From Aptenodytes patagonicus (lineage: Eukaryota > Chordata > Aves > Sphenisciformes > Spheniscidae): a stretch of 64,000 nt of DNA. The notes below the pieces were generated by a model, which had not been told where the DNA came from, ran no database searches, and saw only the letters and a list, made by a program, of their open reading frames with translations. The stretch is from assembly GCF_965638725.1 (NCBI RefSeq), contig NC_134982.1, positions 59,147,816 to 59,211,815 on the forward strand, in the 5' to 3' direction. Position numbers and translations under genes: made by a program. This document shows positions 1 to 17,200 of this stretch, piece after piece. Numbering within the stretch: position 1 is the stretch's first letter; every line of letters begins with the position of its first letter.

Positions 1-5840
<5,840 letters not shown>

Positions 5841-8800
5841 GTACCTGGAAGAATTATAGAAATGGACTATTCAGATTCCTAATGGGTGGAGGGAATACTT
5901 TGCCCAAAATTTTTCTTTGATGAGAGCAGCTACTGAATCAGAGTAGTGTTCTGAATTGTTAGTGACTACTTCAGCATTTCATAATTGAGGTATTATCTTT
6001 TTGTATTTTTCCTAAATTTCATCTGACTTCATAGGAACTAATGTGCAATTCTGTTGTTTTTAATCACCTCTTGTAAACCTGTATGTTGCTTTAAGTGCAG
6101 CTGAATTATTTATGAGCATATCTTCATGTAAGGTGGGGAATATGGGTATGGTGTGTCAAATTAGAGCTAACATTTGGGGATCCATATCTCATTTCCCACC
6201 TATGTGAAATGAGAAGCCTACAATGTGACCAGCTTTTCAGTTTTCAGGCTTCCACCCACAATGTAAGTATGATGTAATCACCAATAGCAGGTAGTAATTT
6301 CAGTGGGTGGAAACGAGGGAAGCTGCCTCTACAATCAAAAAGGCTGCACCTAGAAGTTGTGGTTCATGAAGGACTTGGTGGAGGCAGTTACTTATTACAT
6401 CATCTTTAGAGGGCAGAGTCCCATTTTAGAAGCTTTGCATACGAAGGAAAAAGATCATGGTCTTTTCAAGATCTCGGAGCTTACAGCCTGCAGAGCAGTC
6501 CAAACAAACTGACAAGTGTAGCAGTGAGCATCTTTGTCTTCTGGCTATGGCCAGTAGTAAATTATTTGAATTTTATTGTTTGGGGTTTTCTCAAGGGACT
6601 TCATCTACTACTTTGTCTGCCAAATCAGCAGAGAGGGGACTGTTTATTCTTTGGTAGCCAGTTAGCTGAAATTCAGCTATATGTGATGCATAAAGACTCT
6701 ACCTTTCAAGAAATCTCTTCCATTGCAGAGTGACATAGTGCATCTCCCCAGCAGTTCTGGTGGCTGCAGGTACACTGTTCTTTTCCTGCATTCACCATCA
6801 GCTTGCAGGATGAAGAGTCAAATCTGAACCTCATCCTCATCTTCAAGACATTCAGAAGCCTGGGCGCAAAGTATGTCAAATACCAGTGAAGGCGTGCCTA
6901 AGTAAACCATGGTTTATGTTTCTTTAACTAGTCCTTCTTGATATATAGCTCTGTCTTCATCCAGCTGATTTTTAGCACACTTTCAAGATACTGTAGTAAT
7001 GACGACTATTTGACACAAGGAGAAACTGAAAAACAGACCCATCTAACTGATCAGCTATCCCAGAAAGAAGATACCTGTTGGAGGTACAGTCACAAGACCA
7101 TTGTCTGTCCTGCATTCAATGGCCTATTTTGACATCTAACTCAGCCACCACTTAGGATATTCTCAGAAGCCCAGTAATTACTAGTACAGGGGAATAAAAG
7201 GGGCTATTTCCACACTCGAACTTCTCCAACCAAAATGAAACAACCTTCTGCAACCACTGCCCTCTGCTGTACAATAATCTTGGACTGAATAGCTGTTAGT
7301 ATAGTGAACTACTCTACTGGCTAATTCTGGGATATAATCTACACGGGTTGCCTTCACTTCGTCCTCTCTTCCACAAGGAATGCTTACTGAGAACTCACAT
7401 CTTCATAGCAGACTCTAGAAACACCACCAGATCTCCTTGATATCTCCAGGAATAATTGTGCAGCCTCTATACCATAGTTTTTCTCAAAATCAGCAAATAC
7501 TGGCTCTTAACCATTTACAAAGTTGTAATAGGCTTTATGTCACCAGGGGTTCTTAGTTCCTTTTCCTATGTGGCTTGGTTTACTTGGTGATTCCCAGTAA
7601 CCTCAATACCAGAGTGGTAGCTCCATGAGGAGGTCAAGGAGAAATCGGCTTTGCTCTATGGTGATAGTAGCTCAGGTCAGGAGTAACAGTATTGAGGTTC
7701 TAACAGAGAGGAGCCCTGTCATACGATCTTTCCATCTGCCAGCATCACAAGGAATGCCTTGTGGGACCAGGCTTTTGCTTTCCAGACCTCCTGAAGCTAG
7801 GATATTTTTGATATCTCAGACTCCAGGTATGTTTTTCCCTAGCAGCTGAAGGGAGGGTGCAGACATGGAGAAAACATGAAAGACTAAAACACATTTGAAA
7901 AGTTTTACTCTAAACATCTTTAATGTCTAGTCCTGTTAAGACAATGGTTCTTCAAATGCTTTTGAAAATGTTTTTTCTGTCAGCTGGACAAGAACTTGCT
8001 GCGTATGTGCAAGTGGTGCAGAAGTCCTTGCAGTTTACCCTGAGAAGTTTGTGGGTTTATAAAGTAAAAAAGAATAAAACCCCCATATTTAATAGCATAA
8101 TTCTGGGTTTTTTTTGTTTGTTTCTCCTTCCTCCCCTGTTCAGAAACCTCCCTTGCACTTCAGGCACTTTATTGTGGACCAGAGGTTTTATGGACACTAG
8201 CTCCCAATTGTATCCAATCCCAGGGGGAGTGAGTGAACATCAGATGTTCCACAGAACAGCTGCAGTACTGTGCTCTGTTGTTACTTGATGCTGGCCCTGT
8301 GTCCTTTAGAGCAGCCCATCCCATGAAAGTCATGGGGTCCAGTGAGGGCAAACCAGCCTTTATATCCATTACTGGGCAGGAAGAAGGGGAGCGAAAGCAT
8401 AAGACAACAGCTGAACTCTTTCCCCAACTATTATCAGCATTTCAGAGCCTAAAGAAGCAATGCCTTCTCATTACCTGCATTGGCAGCATCTGCTGCTGTT
8501 GTACAACTACCTGTTGTAGGAGGAGGTTTGGTTTTGCAGGGTCCCTGGTTAAGTGCGTATAGTATCCTAATTGTGCTGAAGCCTTAGCAAGAACGCCACT
8601 ATTCAGCCCTCTAAGCAGAATTGCATATAACACTCAAGAGCTTGGGCAGGAGACCCTCCCGTGGACATGCATGTTTATGATCAGCATTGCATGAGCAAGT
8701 ACCAGCAGTACGTAAACTGCAGAGTGCCGAAGGGTTGGAAAGTGACTTAAAACTGAAGTGGAGTTCTTAGTGCTGTAGCTTGTAATTCATGTAACGAATG

Positions 8801-10149
8801 TAAGCTTCTATCAGTACCTACACCACATTGCTCCTCATCCTTGCATCTGGTGCAAAAAGACTGCTTTGTCCATGACAGCTCTGCCTAAGCATAGAAAAAA
8901 CCAGCCACAACTTGGGACCATGAGGAGGCCAGTTGAGTTTTGCTAGCTATCCTTTTACAGATCATTGCTGATGCTTTGCAAGCCACATAGCTAATCGAGG
9001 TTTGGAATTTCTTTTGGTCTCCTGAGCAGCAAGTTTAGTTATTCAGTATTTTGAGTCTTTGATCTGCCATCCAGACACTCAAAATTAACAAGTGCCTCAG
9101 CCTTCTGGTGGTCTTGAAGCACTGTCCTTCCTCTGTTTAAGTGTATCAGAATTGTGAGAAGGACTTATTACCAATGGAGGCACTGTCAAGTTTGTATCAC
9201 AGAAACACATCACAGACAGTAAGGTGCAGACAAGAGTTTATACTCTGATTCAATCTGCATCAGTGAAATCTGATTGCTGTGTCCCTTTCAAATGCTGTGG
9301 AGAGCTTACAGGCATTAGTAAGGGTAAAACACCTGGACTGTACACCCCTTGGACCACTCCAGATAAACCATTTTCCAAACACAATTATCAAAGGCACATC
9401 AGAACTAGTGCTTTGGCAGCTGAAGTGTAGCTATGTATTTAAGTACAGTTGTTTTAGTCTGGCACCAAGCTATGTTTACTTCATAATCTGAAAGCAGATG
9501 CTTTGCGCTGTGGGCACATAATGTGTTTTAGTAACAACTAAAAATGCTCGTGAAATTCTGAAGAAAACACAGCCAAATTTTTCTTAACTTTGCACATAAC
9601 CACTTTTTCTTAACTTAAGCCTTGCTTAACTTTGCACATACAGTTGTAGCACTGCTGGGTTGGTTCATTTGGCAAGTTCACACAAAACAAGATCAAACCG
9701 TATACTTCGACATGGTGCCCAAACCACCCACTGCTTGTACAATGCCGTTTCGTATAAAATCAAAGAAAGATGACTGCTTTGTCAGATTGAGCAAGGCAAT
9801 GAGAAGACAAGTAATACAGCCAGTTCTTTCTGCTGCTGTCATAATTAAGAGAAGCTTTTGGGTTCACAACCCTCCTTCTGACCTCACACAGGTATCAGTT
9901 ATATCCTTAACAAATCACAAATTACTGTTAGGCTGTTACTGCTAGCTGAAGAAAGCTTTGCATTCTTGAAAGCGCCCATTTTTTTCCATTAGTCTAAAAA
10001 GCAGTAACGCATCTCCACACCACTTTTGCCTTGCTTATACTATTAGACCACCATTGCTGTAACTCTGTATCTGCAAGTGTTCTGAATACTAGGTTTTCCA
10101 TCTTTTTTTGCGTGAAGCACATTACACAGAAATTTTAAATGCAAATAAA
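5841..10149 (+). other. GNE: GNE 3' UTR and flank with three candidate poly(A) signals
   Basis: No coding region is recognisable after the GNE stop. AATAAA occurs at 7193-7198, 8073-8078 and 10144-10149, giving possible 3' UTRs of about 1.4, 2.2 and 4.3 kb. The last is followed by T/G-rich sequence. Human GNE also has a long 3' UTR, so the later sites are plausible, but RNA data would be needed to choose. A 16-bp direct repeat (cttaactttgcacata) occurs at 9583-9598 and 9625-9640. The 74-121-codon ORFs at 7625-8562 and the 107-codon ORF at 9622-9945 resemble no known family. Confidence 0.55.
10144..10149 (+). promoter_or_regulatory. Candidate distal poly(A) signal of GNE
   Basis: AATAAA with T/G-rich sequence in the next 40 bp. 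It is the most distal good signal before the convergent CLTA gene. Alternatives are at 7193-7198 and 8073-8078. Confidence 0.4.
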
Positions 10150-11486
10150 GTGCCAAATTTGTGCTCAGTTAAAGTGTATGAAGACTCTATTTAAGGTAAA
10201 ATTTTGAAGAAATATCCTGATTTTTTTCCAAAGGTTCCTTTATTTTTAATTTTAATTTCACAAGCCTGTGAGAAGTATGGATACAGCACTTTTAAAAAGC
10301 TAGTAAGATTTTACCTCATCCATACCTCATGCTTTGAGCGGTGTAAAATTTCTGCACATGGTAACCAGCTGTGACCAGTGAACAGCCACATGAAGCAAGA
10401 GATTAAATGCATGCTTGCAACTGCAACCAAAGGCATTGCAACACTGTAACCATACATAATTGTCAGTGAAAGTTGCATTACTGGTGCAAGATCTAATGAA
10501 GCACTCCCCTGTTGAACAAGTGTTGAGTAGCTCTTCCTTTCTCGGATTAGAACATACCAAACACTTCAATGAACCATCTATGAAGTCAGACCACAAAGGC
10601 CTGGGTTGTCAGTAACCTTGTAAGATCTGAGGATCTGAGGTAGTGTGCAGCCCCAGGCACACTACCACCCAGTACCACAGTGTGCTGGTGCAGCACCACC
10701 ATTCTGCAAAGGAACAAGCTTCCCCACATGACAGGTACTGCTGGAGGAAACCTCTTGGCAAAAACAACAGATGCCCACCTTGTCCATTCTAAAATACAAG
10801 CCAGTAAACTATACACTTCCCTTTTTACCAGCTGCTCAGAAAAAAACATCAGCAAGAAACAGGCAAGCCATAGCACGCTGATTTATGGCTACTTAACTGT
10901 TACCCATGTTCTTCAGGGTAAGAGGATGAAGGTGCAGTGCTGTCATTTTCAGGCTCCCTGCTTTCTAATGAACCCATGACCTCTCCATCCCTCTTCTTCT
11001 CCACAAATACTCATTATCATTTCAGACTGGCTGGGTGCTGGCTGCCACCTGCTCACAAGCTAAACAAAGCAAGTTCTACACCCAGATGTATTCAGCAGGA
11101 GCCTGCAGCTTCTCTCTCAACACTGCATGAGATGCACATGCACCTGGGGGTTTTCTTTGAAGGATAGGAAGTGACCAGGTTTTTTTCCAGATTCCACTGA
11201 CTGACTCAGTTCTCTGCATCAGCTACATGCTATGGAGATAAGCTGCAACAGTGGGAAGTTAAGGCCAGTAAACAGAGGAATGAGTACACTCAACTGGGCC
11301 AGATGTAGCACAGAATTGTCACATGAAGTCACAAAACAAAGCGACAGATGCTGACCTCTGAAAGAAAGAAGTCAGTGTTCAGAAGCACACACAAGGGCTT
11401 GGATTTACCCAAATAAAGCTGAGTATTCTTTTGCTCACAAGGTCTAAGAATCTAAAATAATTCTCAGACACAGAAAGTCTGAGTAG

Positions 11487-12001
11487 AGCACTGGGGAGGC
11501 CACATCTGGAGTGCTTGGTCCAGTTCCGGGCTCCCCAGTACAAGAGACATGGATATACTGTAGAGAGTCCAACAAAGGGCCACAAAGACGATTAAGCAAC
11601 TAAAGCATCTCTCCTGTGAGGAAAGGCTGAGAGCTGGGACTGTTCAGCCTGGAGAAGAGAAGGCTCAGGGGGATCTCACCAATGCATACAAATATCTGGA
11701 GGGTGGGTGCAAAAATGACAGACCCAGGCTCTTTTCAGTGGTGCCCAGTGACAGGACCAGAGGCAATGGGCAGAGAAACATGGGAGGTTCCTCCAGGAAA
11801 CACTTTTTTACTGTGAGGGTGACTGAGCACTTGCACAGGTTGCCCAGAGAGGTGGTGGAGTCTCCCTCCTTAGAGATCTTCAAAAGCTGTCTGGACATGG
11901 TCCTGGGCACCCAGCTGTAGGTGGCCCTGCTTGAGCAGGGGGGTTGGACCAGATGACCTCCAGAGGTCCCTTCCAACCTCAGCCAGTCTGTGATTCTGTG
12001 A
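11487..12001 (+). mobile_element. CR1 LINE 3' fragment (older subfamily)
   Basis: The sequence keeps the CR1 3' order: a GGCCACATCTGGAGT segment, the CAGCCTGGAGAAGAGAAGGCTC segment, the GTTGCCCAGAGAGGTGGTGGAGTC block, and a GGTTGGACCAGATGACCTCC tail ending in TGATTCTGTG. It has several frame breaks and differs from the young CR1 copies elsewhere in the window, so it belongs to another, older subfamily. It is strongly 5'-truncated. Confidence 0.9.
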
Positions 12002-13851
12002 CAGCAATGATATAAGGGGTAGGAGGGAGACAGTGAGCTAGCATACTTGAATATACAATTAAGGCAGAAGAGAGAATCTACAAAATCGCAGCACAAGGGC
12101 TAGAGGAGGTAACCAAACCCCACAGAGCTGCTTGTTAAGCGTTCCAGCTAGATGGTGCACACAAACTGTAGACACATTGTTAGTCCCTGCAAACCCAGCT
12201 TATAAAACACTGTTTTAACTTCTATAACATTGCTTTGGGCTTGAATTTGAGAGTCTTCGCCCATTTTCTTGGATTGCAGCTCAAACCCATGCCCTTAGCA
12301 CAGATAAAATGTCCTATGAGATAGGACAATGTGGTGATTAATCAGTTCCATAACTTAGTGTGCAGGAACCCCTCTAATCTGCTGATCTTTCAAGTTCCAA
12401 TAAATTCAAATTAACATTTTAAACATTGTATATTTAATGCAGTGGAGTTTTCTTTATTAAATTACCAATTCATTTTAGAAGCCTTTGTTTGTAGAGCTTT
12501 GCGGTGAGTAGAAGAAAGGAAGTTTTCAGTCAAGGTGAATGCATAATTAGTCAAAGTAGTACTGAGTATCAGTATTCTATGGACTTGCTCTGTGCTTCAG
12601 TCCTATTAAACTCACCTGTGGTATCCCTGTGCAGTTCAGAAAATACATTCCTGCTTTAGTCTTCCATGGAATTAAGCTTCCAGACCTGTAGTCTACTATC
12701 ATTTTCATCACCACTCATCAGTAGCTTGTGAATACACTTGCAAACATGAGAATACCTCCAGTCACTATAGACAACAGTAAGGTACAGCTTAACTACTGAA
12801 GCCCAGCTGGCAACCATTTATTCAATATCCACCAAAGGGACACAGCTGCTAGTAAGACAGTTGCTGTGCAGCAGCTCCCTGAACCTTAGTAAGTTTTAAT
12901 CTGCATCTGCAGCCCTCTTCAAACTGTCTAGACTAACCTTCCAGCTTGTACACAAAAGGTATTAATGCAGTTCTGCCATACACTAGTTAAGCTACTGTAT
13001 CTTTGATAAAAATGGTGAAATAATGTATGAGACTGAACAGTCTATTCTTACAAGATAGACAGCTACAGTAAGTCTTACCAGAGCAAGGCCCTGGTAAGGG
13101 CCTTATCTTACCATACAGCCCCTGTGAATGCTGGGTGAGATGAGAGAGCCAAGGAAGCAGCAGAACAGAGATTTTCTGGATCAGTTTGTTTCAAATTCAA
13201 CCACCTTGGCAGACAGAGCTCCAACAAAGTAGATGAGCAGCAGTAAGAGCAAGTCTTCCTTTCTCTTGCTCTCCAAATCTCCAGTCCACCACCCTGGTGG
13301 GAGAAAGTGTCCGCAAGAGTCAGTAAGGACAAGGACACAGTTCAAAAACACCCCAAAGCCTCTGCATAACAGGACTTTGTGTATGAAGCCAGCATTGAAT
13401 ACAAGGTAGAATAGAATATGTAGTAGAATATCAGAGGCTTTAACTACTCAGTGCCCTGTACTGCATTTCTAGCCTAAGATCTGCAGCTGGAGTGACTGAA
13501 TTACCTGCAGAAGACAGCATCCTCAGTTCCGCTAGAATTGAGATAAGCTCCTGAACAAGCCTGCTACTCCAGTTTCCTAGAGCTTCTATCTTGCATGATA
13601 AAATTGGATATGAAAGCAGTTTTTAAAGTAAAGCTCTCAAGAGCTTTAAGAAAGCTTATGGAGATAAGCAGGATAGCCTCTCAGATCAGGAGCATTGCTG
13701 GCTGGTCAGTCACCAGCAAGGTGAAATCACTAGCAATTAAGAGAAATGTTTGCTCACACACAATTCAAATACCCCCTTTGCTCCAGTCAAAAGGGATCAG
13801 GAGAGCTTCTGAATTCATCCAAAGTCAACACATTTTGCTGTTTAACAGATC

Positions 13852-13857
13852 TTTAAT
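13852..13857 (-). promoter_or_regulatory. Possible CLTA poly(A) signal (ATTAAA)
   Basis: TTTAAT on the + strand reads ATTAAA on the CLTA strand, about 250 bp after the stop codon. An AATAAA on the same strand exists only much further on (12453-12458, about 1.65 kb from the stop). Not confirmed. Confidence 0.35.
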
Positions 13858-14103
13858 ATCAGTAATGTGGGAAGTGACATCTCGGTGCACAATAGCACAG
13901 AGACTACAGTTTTGGAGGTTCTCCCATTTCAGACACAGAAAGGAAACATGAGGAAGAACATGCAATCAAACAATGATCAGCTCTAGATACATCATGAGGT
14001 TTGGTCCAAAAAACATTGAAACAATTAATCCAATTACTGCAAACATAGTTTCTCTGAGTAAGGTTAAGATACTGCATTTGTAGTGTTTCCATTGTGCTTT
14101 CCT

Positions 14104-14275
14104 TCAGCGAACCAGCGGAGCCTGCTTGAGTGAGATGAGGACTGAACGCATGCGGGACACATCTTTTGCCTGCTTACTAGACTTGGGATTAAAGTCACAG
14201 AGCTGAGCCACACGTTCCCACTCAGTGCCCGGAAAAATGTCTTCTGCATCATTCACAAAGGCTTCTTCAGCTGCC
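14104..14275 (-). CDS. CLTA: CLTA last coding exon
   Basis: The 172-bp coding part follows a cttttag acceptor. It reads AAEEAFVND, then [20 protein letters not shown] and SLKQAPLVR before TGA (14106-14104). Its first G can complete the codon left open by the constitutive exon (AG+G) or by either cassette exon. Confidence 0.97.
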
Positions 14276-17200
14276 CTAAAAGCAATGCAATGCACCTTGT
14301 GTTAATGCCCAACATATAAGGCACTCCTTCCCTCTTACATGATGCAGTTTCTTTCAGCATGTTTCATAAGAAATGTGACCTGACAGCTGCTTGTGGACAT
14401 TATGGCTACTTAAGCTCCCACTGCCCCAACCCTGGAGATGAAAGTAGGTTGCAGTAGTACGCTATGCACAAGCAGTGCAGAGGATTGCTGTGTAAAATGT
14501 TGGAATACAGGTGTTTGGTTTTAAGAATAGTTACTGAGTCTTTGCCTAAGGAGTCACCACACACCAGGAAGTAAGGTACTCCTATGCAGGCATTTTATTT
14601 ATGGAGAAATGCCCAAGTCTTAACTAGTTAAGCCTCTGCCACTTGATGGCTTATATTGGACACTTGCCAACTAGAAATTTACAACTCCCTGCAAGCATGT
14701 CTTAAAAGAGATTCCATTTGAGGATTTAAATCAGCCCCAAGGCCTACAGGCCATCATAAAACTATGATTCCCAATGCTGTAGTGAAGCAGTATGAATCAA
14801 AAGGAATTTAATTCATGAATCCCATGCTTGTGGGTACTATAGACTAAAGCATATCTTGGCAGAGGGGATGACTCGTCTGAGGTCAGCTCACAGGATAAAC
14901 ACATTTTCCCTGCTCTCACCTTAAGGAGACTTTAAGGAGGCTTTTTACATTAGGCACAGGTTAGTGCCAGTGGCTTCCCAGCTGTATCCTTTTGGCACTG
15001 CTATGCTGTCAATAGCATTGCTTCAACGCATAGATAACACTCCAGCATCTAGTTTATGTGAACTGTGGGACCCTGGTAGCTGCCTGAGTGCAAGAGCAGT
15101 AAGCATCAAGAGATCAAACCAAATCCATCTACTCCAACAAGCAGTACAGAAAAAGCAGTGAAGATGACTCTCCCATGAGGGTTCAGCACTGTTCACAGGG
15201 ATGGTAAGGTTACAGACACCACTGAAGACAAGGGTCACTACAAACACTGCTACTTTATGTGACATGACACTTTTAAGGGGCAGTGAAGATTTTTTTTACT
15301 TAACTGTTCTAGGCTGTAGCAAGGATGATTTATGTTTGTGCTTAAAGGTGAATAGAAGAAAAGAAACAAGGAGAGAAAGTTTAAGTCAGATATAGAAAAT
15401 GAGAATGAGTTTAATGCAGATGATCAGCTGGCTGAACATGCACTACTAGCTTAGTCTACATTCAGGAAACAGGCTGCCAATTTTATTCTGCAGCACTTAT
15501 ACTGCACATTTGCATTGGATATATCAAAACAAGGGTTTTACTGGAAAAAAAAATCTATCAAAATCAGCTCCAGGAGACTTCAGAAAAGTCAAACACCACC
15601 TGTAAATCCATCATTTCACAAGTCTTGGTTTACATCCACCTACAGTTAGGTAATGAATTCCACACTGGACCTTCAATATTAATGTGCTCAAAGCCACACC
15701 ATGGCTCACCAATACACCTTCTAAAGGTGTCACCTTATAATCTGTGACATGGCCATCTTTCAATTCAAGTCTACAAATTAAGGGAAGAAATTAAAACACA
15801 TGAACAAGCCAACGAACATTGCAATCCTTCCACCCCACGGAAACTAGCATACTCACTGGGGCTTGAAAGTCATGGCTATATTCTCATTGATCCATTAGGT
15901 TGGCAAAATGTGTACACAGAGCAGCTCCTAAGTGTCCTCCCAGCAGCTAATGCTGATTTTCCAATACCACCTCCTTGTACTTTTCATCTGTTCTGTAACA
16001 GCATCCTAATTCTATATGCATGTACCTCTTCTACCCTGATTTATGGCAGGTGATTACTTTCCAACTTCCTTGGCTTGGAGAACTTTATGTGCAAGCATTG
16101 CTTGAATCTTTTTCTGATTATGCAGGCAAATGAGCACAGATCAGGAGCTCAATGCCTATTACAGAGAATACAGAGTTAAACATTGTGCTTCTCTGTGGAA
16201 GTGACTAGGACTAAATACAGCACCCATGTGAGACTGCAGACACTAACCCACATACCCAGCAAAGCATCTTGCTAAGCAGTGTTCACTGGCCCGGAAACAA
16301 CTGTAAACCCGTACTACTGAAGTCATTACCAAAATTCCAGTGGTATGTATACTGCATGACTCAATTTGAAAGTGCTGGATGTTGTGCAGTGTATGGAATC
16401 CTTACAGGAAAGCTGCACTTAATACTGCAGATCAGAGTCAGTCCAAAAAGTAAAGGCTATTTACTTATATTAGCTTATACTGCCCTAAAATATTCAGAAG
16501 TCACCTTCAGACATTCAGTGCTATTTCTCATCTTCCTCATTACCTAGTTGACTAGCAAACAGAATTAGTAGTTAAGCAACATACACATAGCCAATCACGT
16601 CAGCGAAGGGTTGTTTGTAGAAAGCTTCATCTGCCACCCTAGGTAGCAGGTAGTCCAACAGGCAGGCAAGCAGGCAGGAGAAAAGAGATAAGGATGAGAA
16701 GTACGGAACACAGCTGAAGGCAGTTTTAACAAGCACATTAACCTTGCATCACCTAGACTTACTGTAACAGGAAAGCAGCTACCACATGGAATGTATCAAT
16801 TAAGCCATTGACTCAGAGGGGTAACACAAAAGCTCTGCTGCATCCTAAAAGTTGCAACCAGCTAGTTTAGGACTAGAGTCCCAGTGTTAGCATTAGGCTA
16901 CTTCCAGTGGACAGAAACTATCATTAGGAGAGAGACCTCACCAGGCTGATGAGAATGCCAAACACTCCTGCGCAACACTTGTTAAATGGACCCTGCTCTA
17001 GAATGCATATCCTGCACTCAAACACTGGCCACAATAAACCTATGGGGTATCATGAGCTCCGGACACCAACTAGACTCTTCTAGCCAATCCTGTTTCCCTT
17101 TCTTGGCCCAACCAAAAGACTGTACCTCAGTGAATGGAAGTGTGAAATCCATAATTTTGTAGAAAGTGTAGGCCTCCTTTCTTCCTTTAGTAAGAAGCAG

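Larger units (their letters stand above)
10150..14103. other. GNE-CLTA convergent intergenic region
   Basis: The interval between the 3' ends of two convergent genes. It contains one CR1 fragment (11487-12001), a perfect hairpin at 13085-13104 and the CLTA 3' UTR at its right end. The other ORFs (60-143 codons) show no family features. Confidence 0.6.

Noticed and set aside
9622-9945. 107-codon + strand ORF in the GNE 3' flank
   Set aside because: No recognisable domain. It begins inside a small direct-repeat region and lies within the probable GNE 3' UTR.
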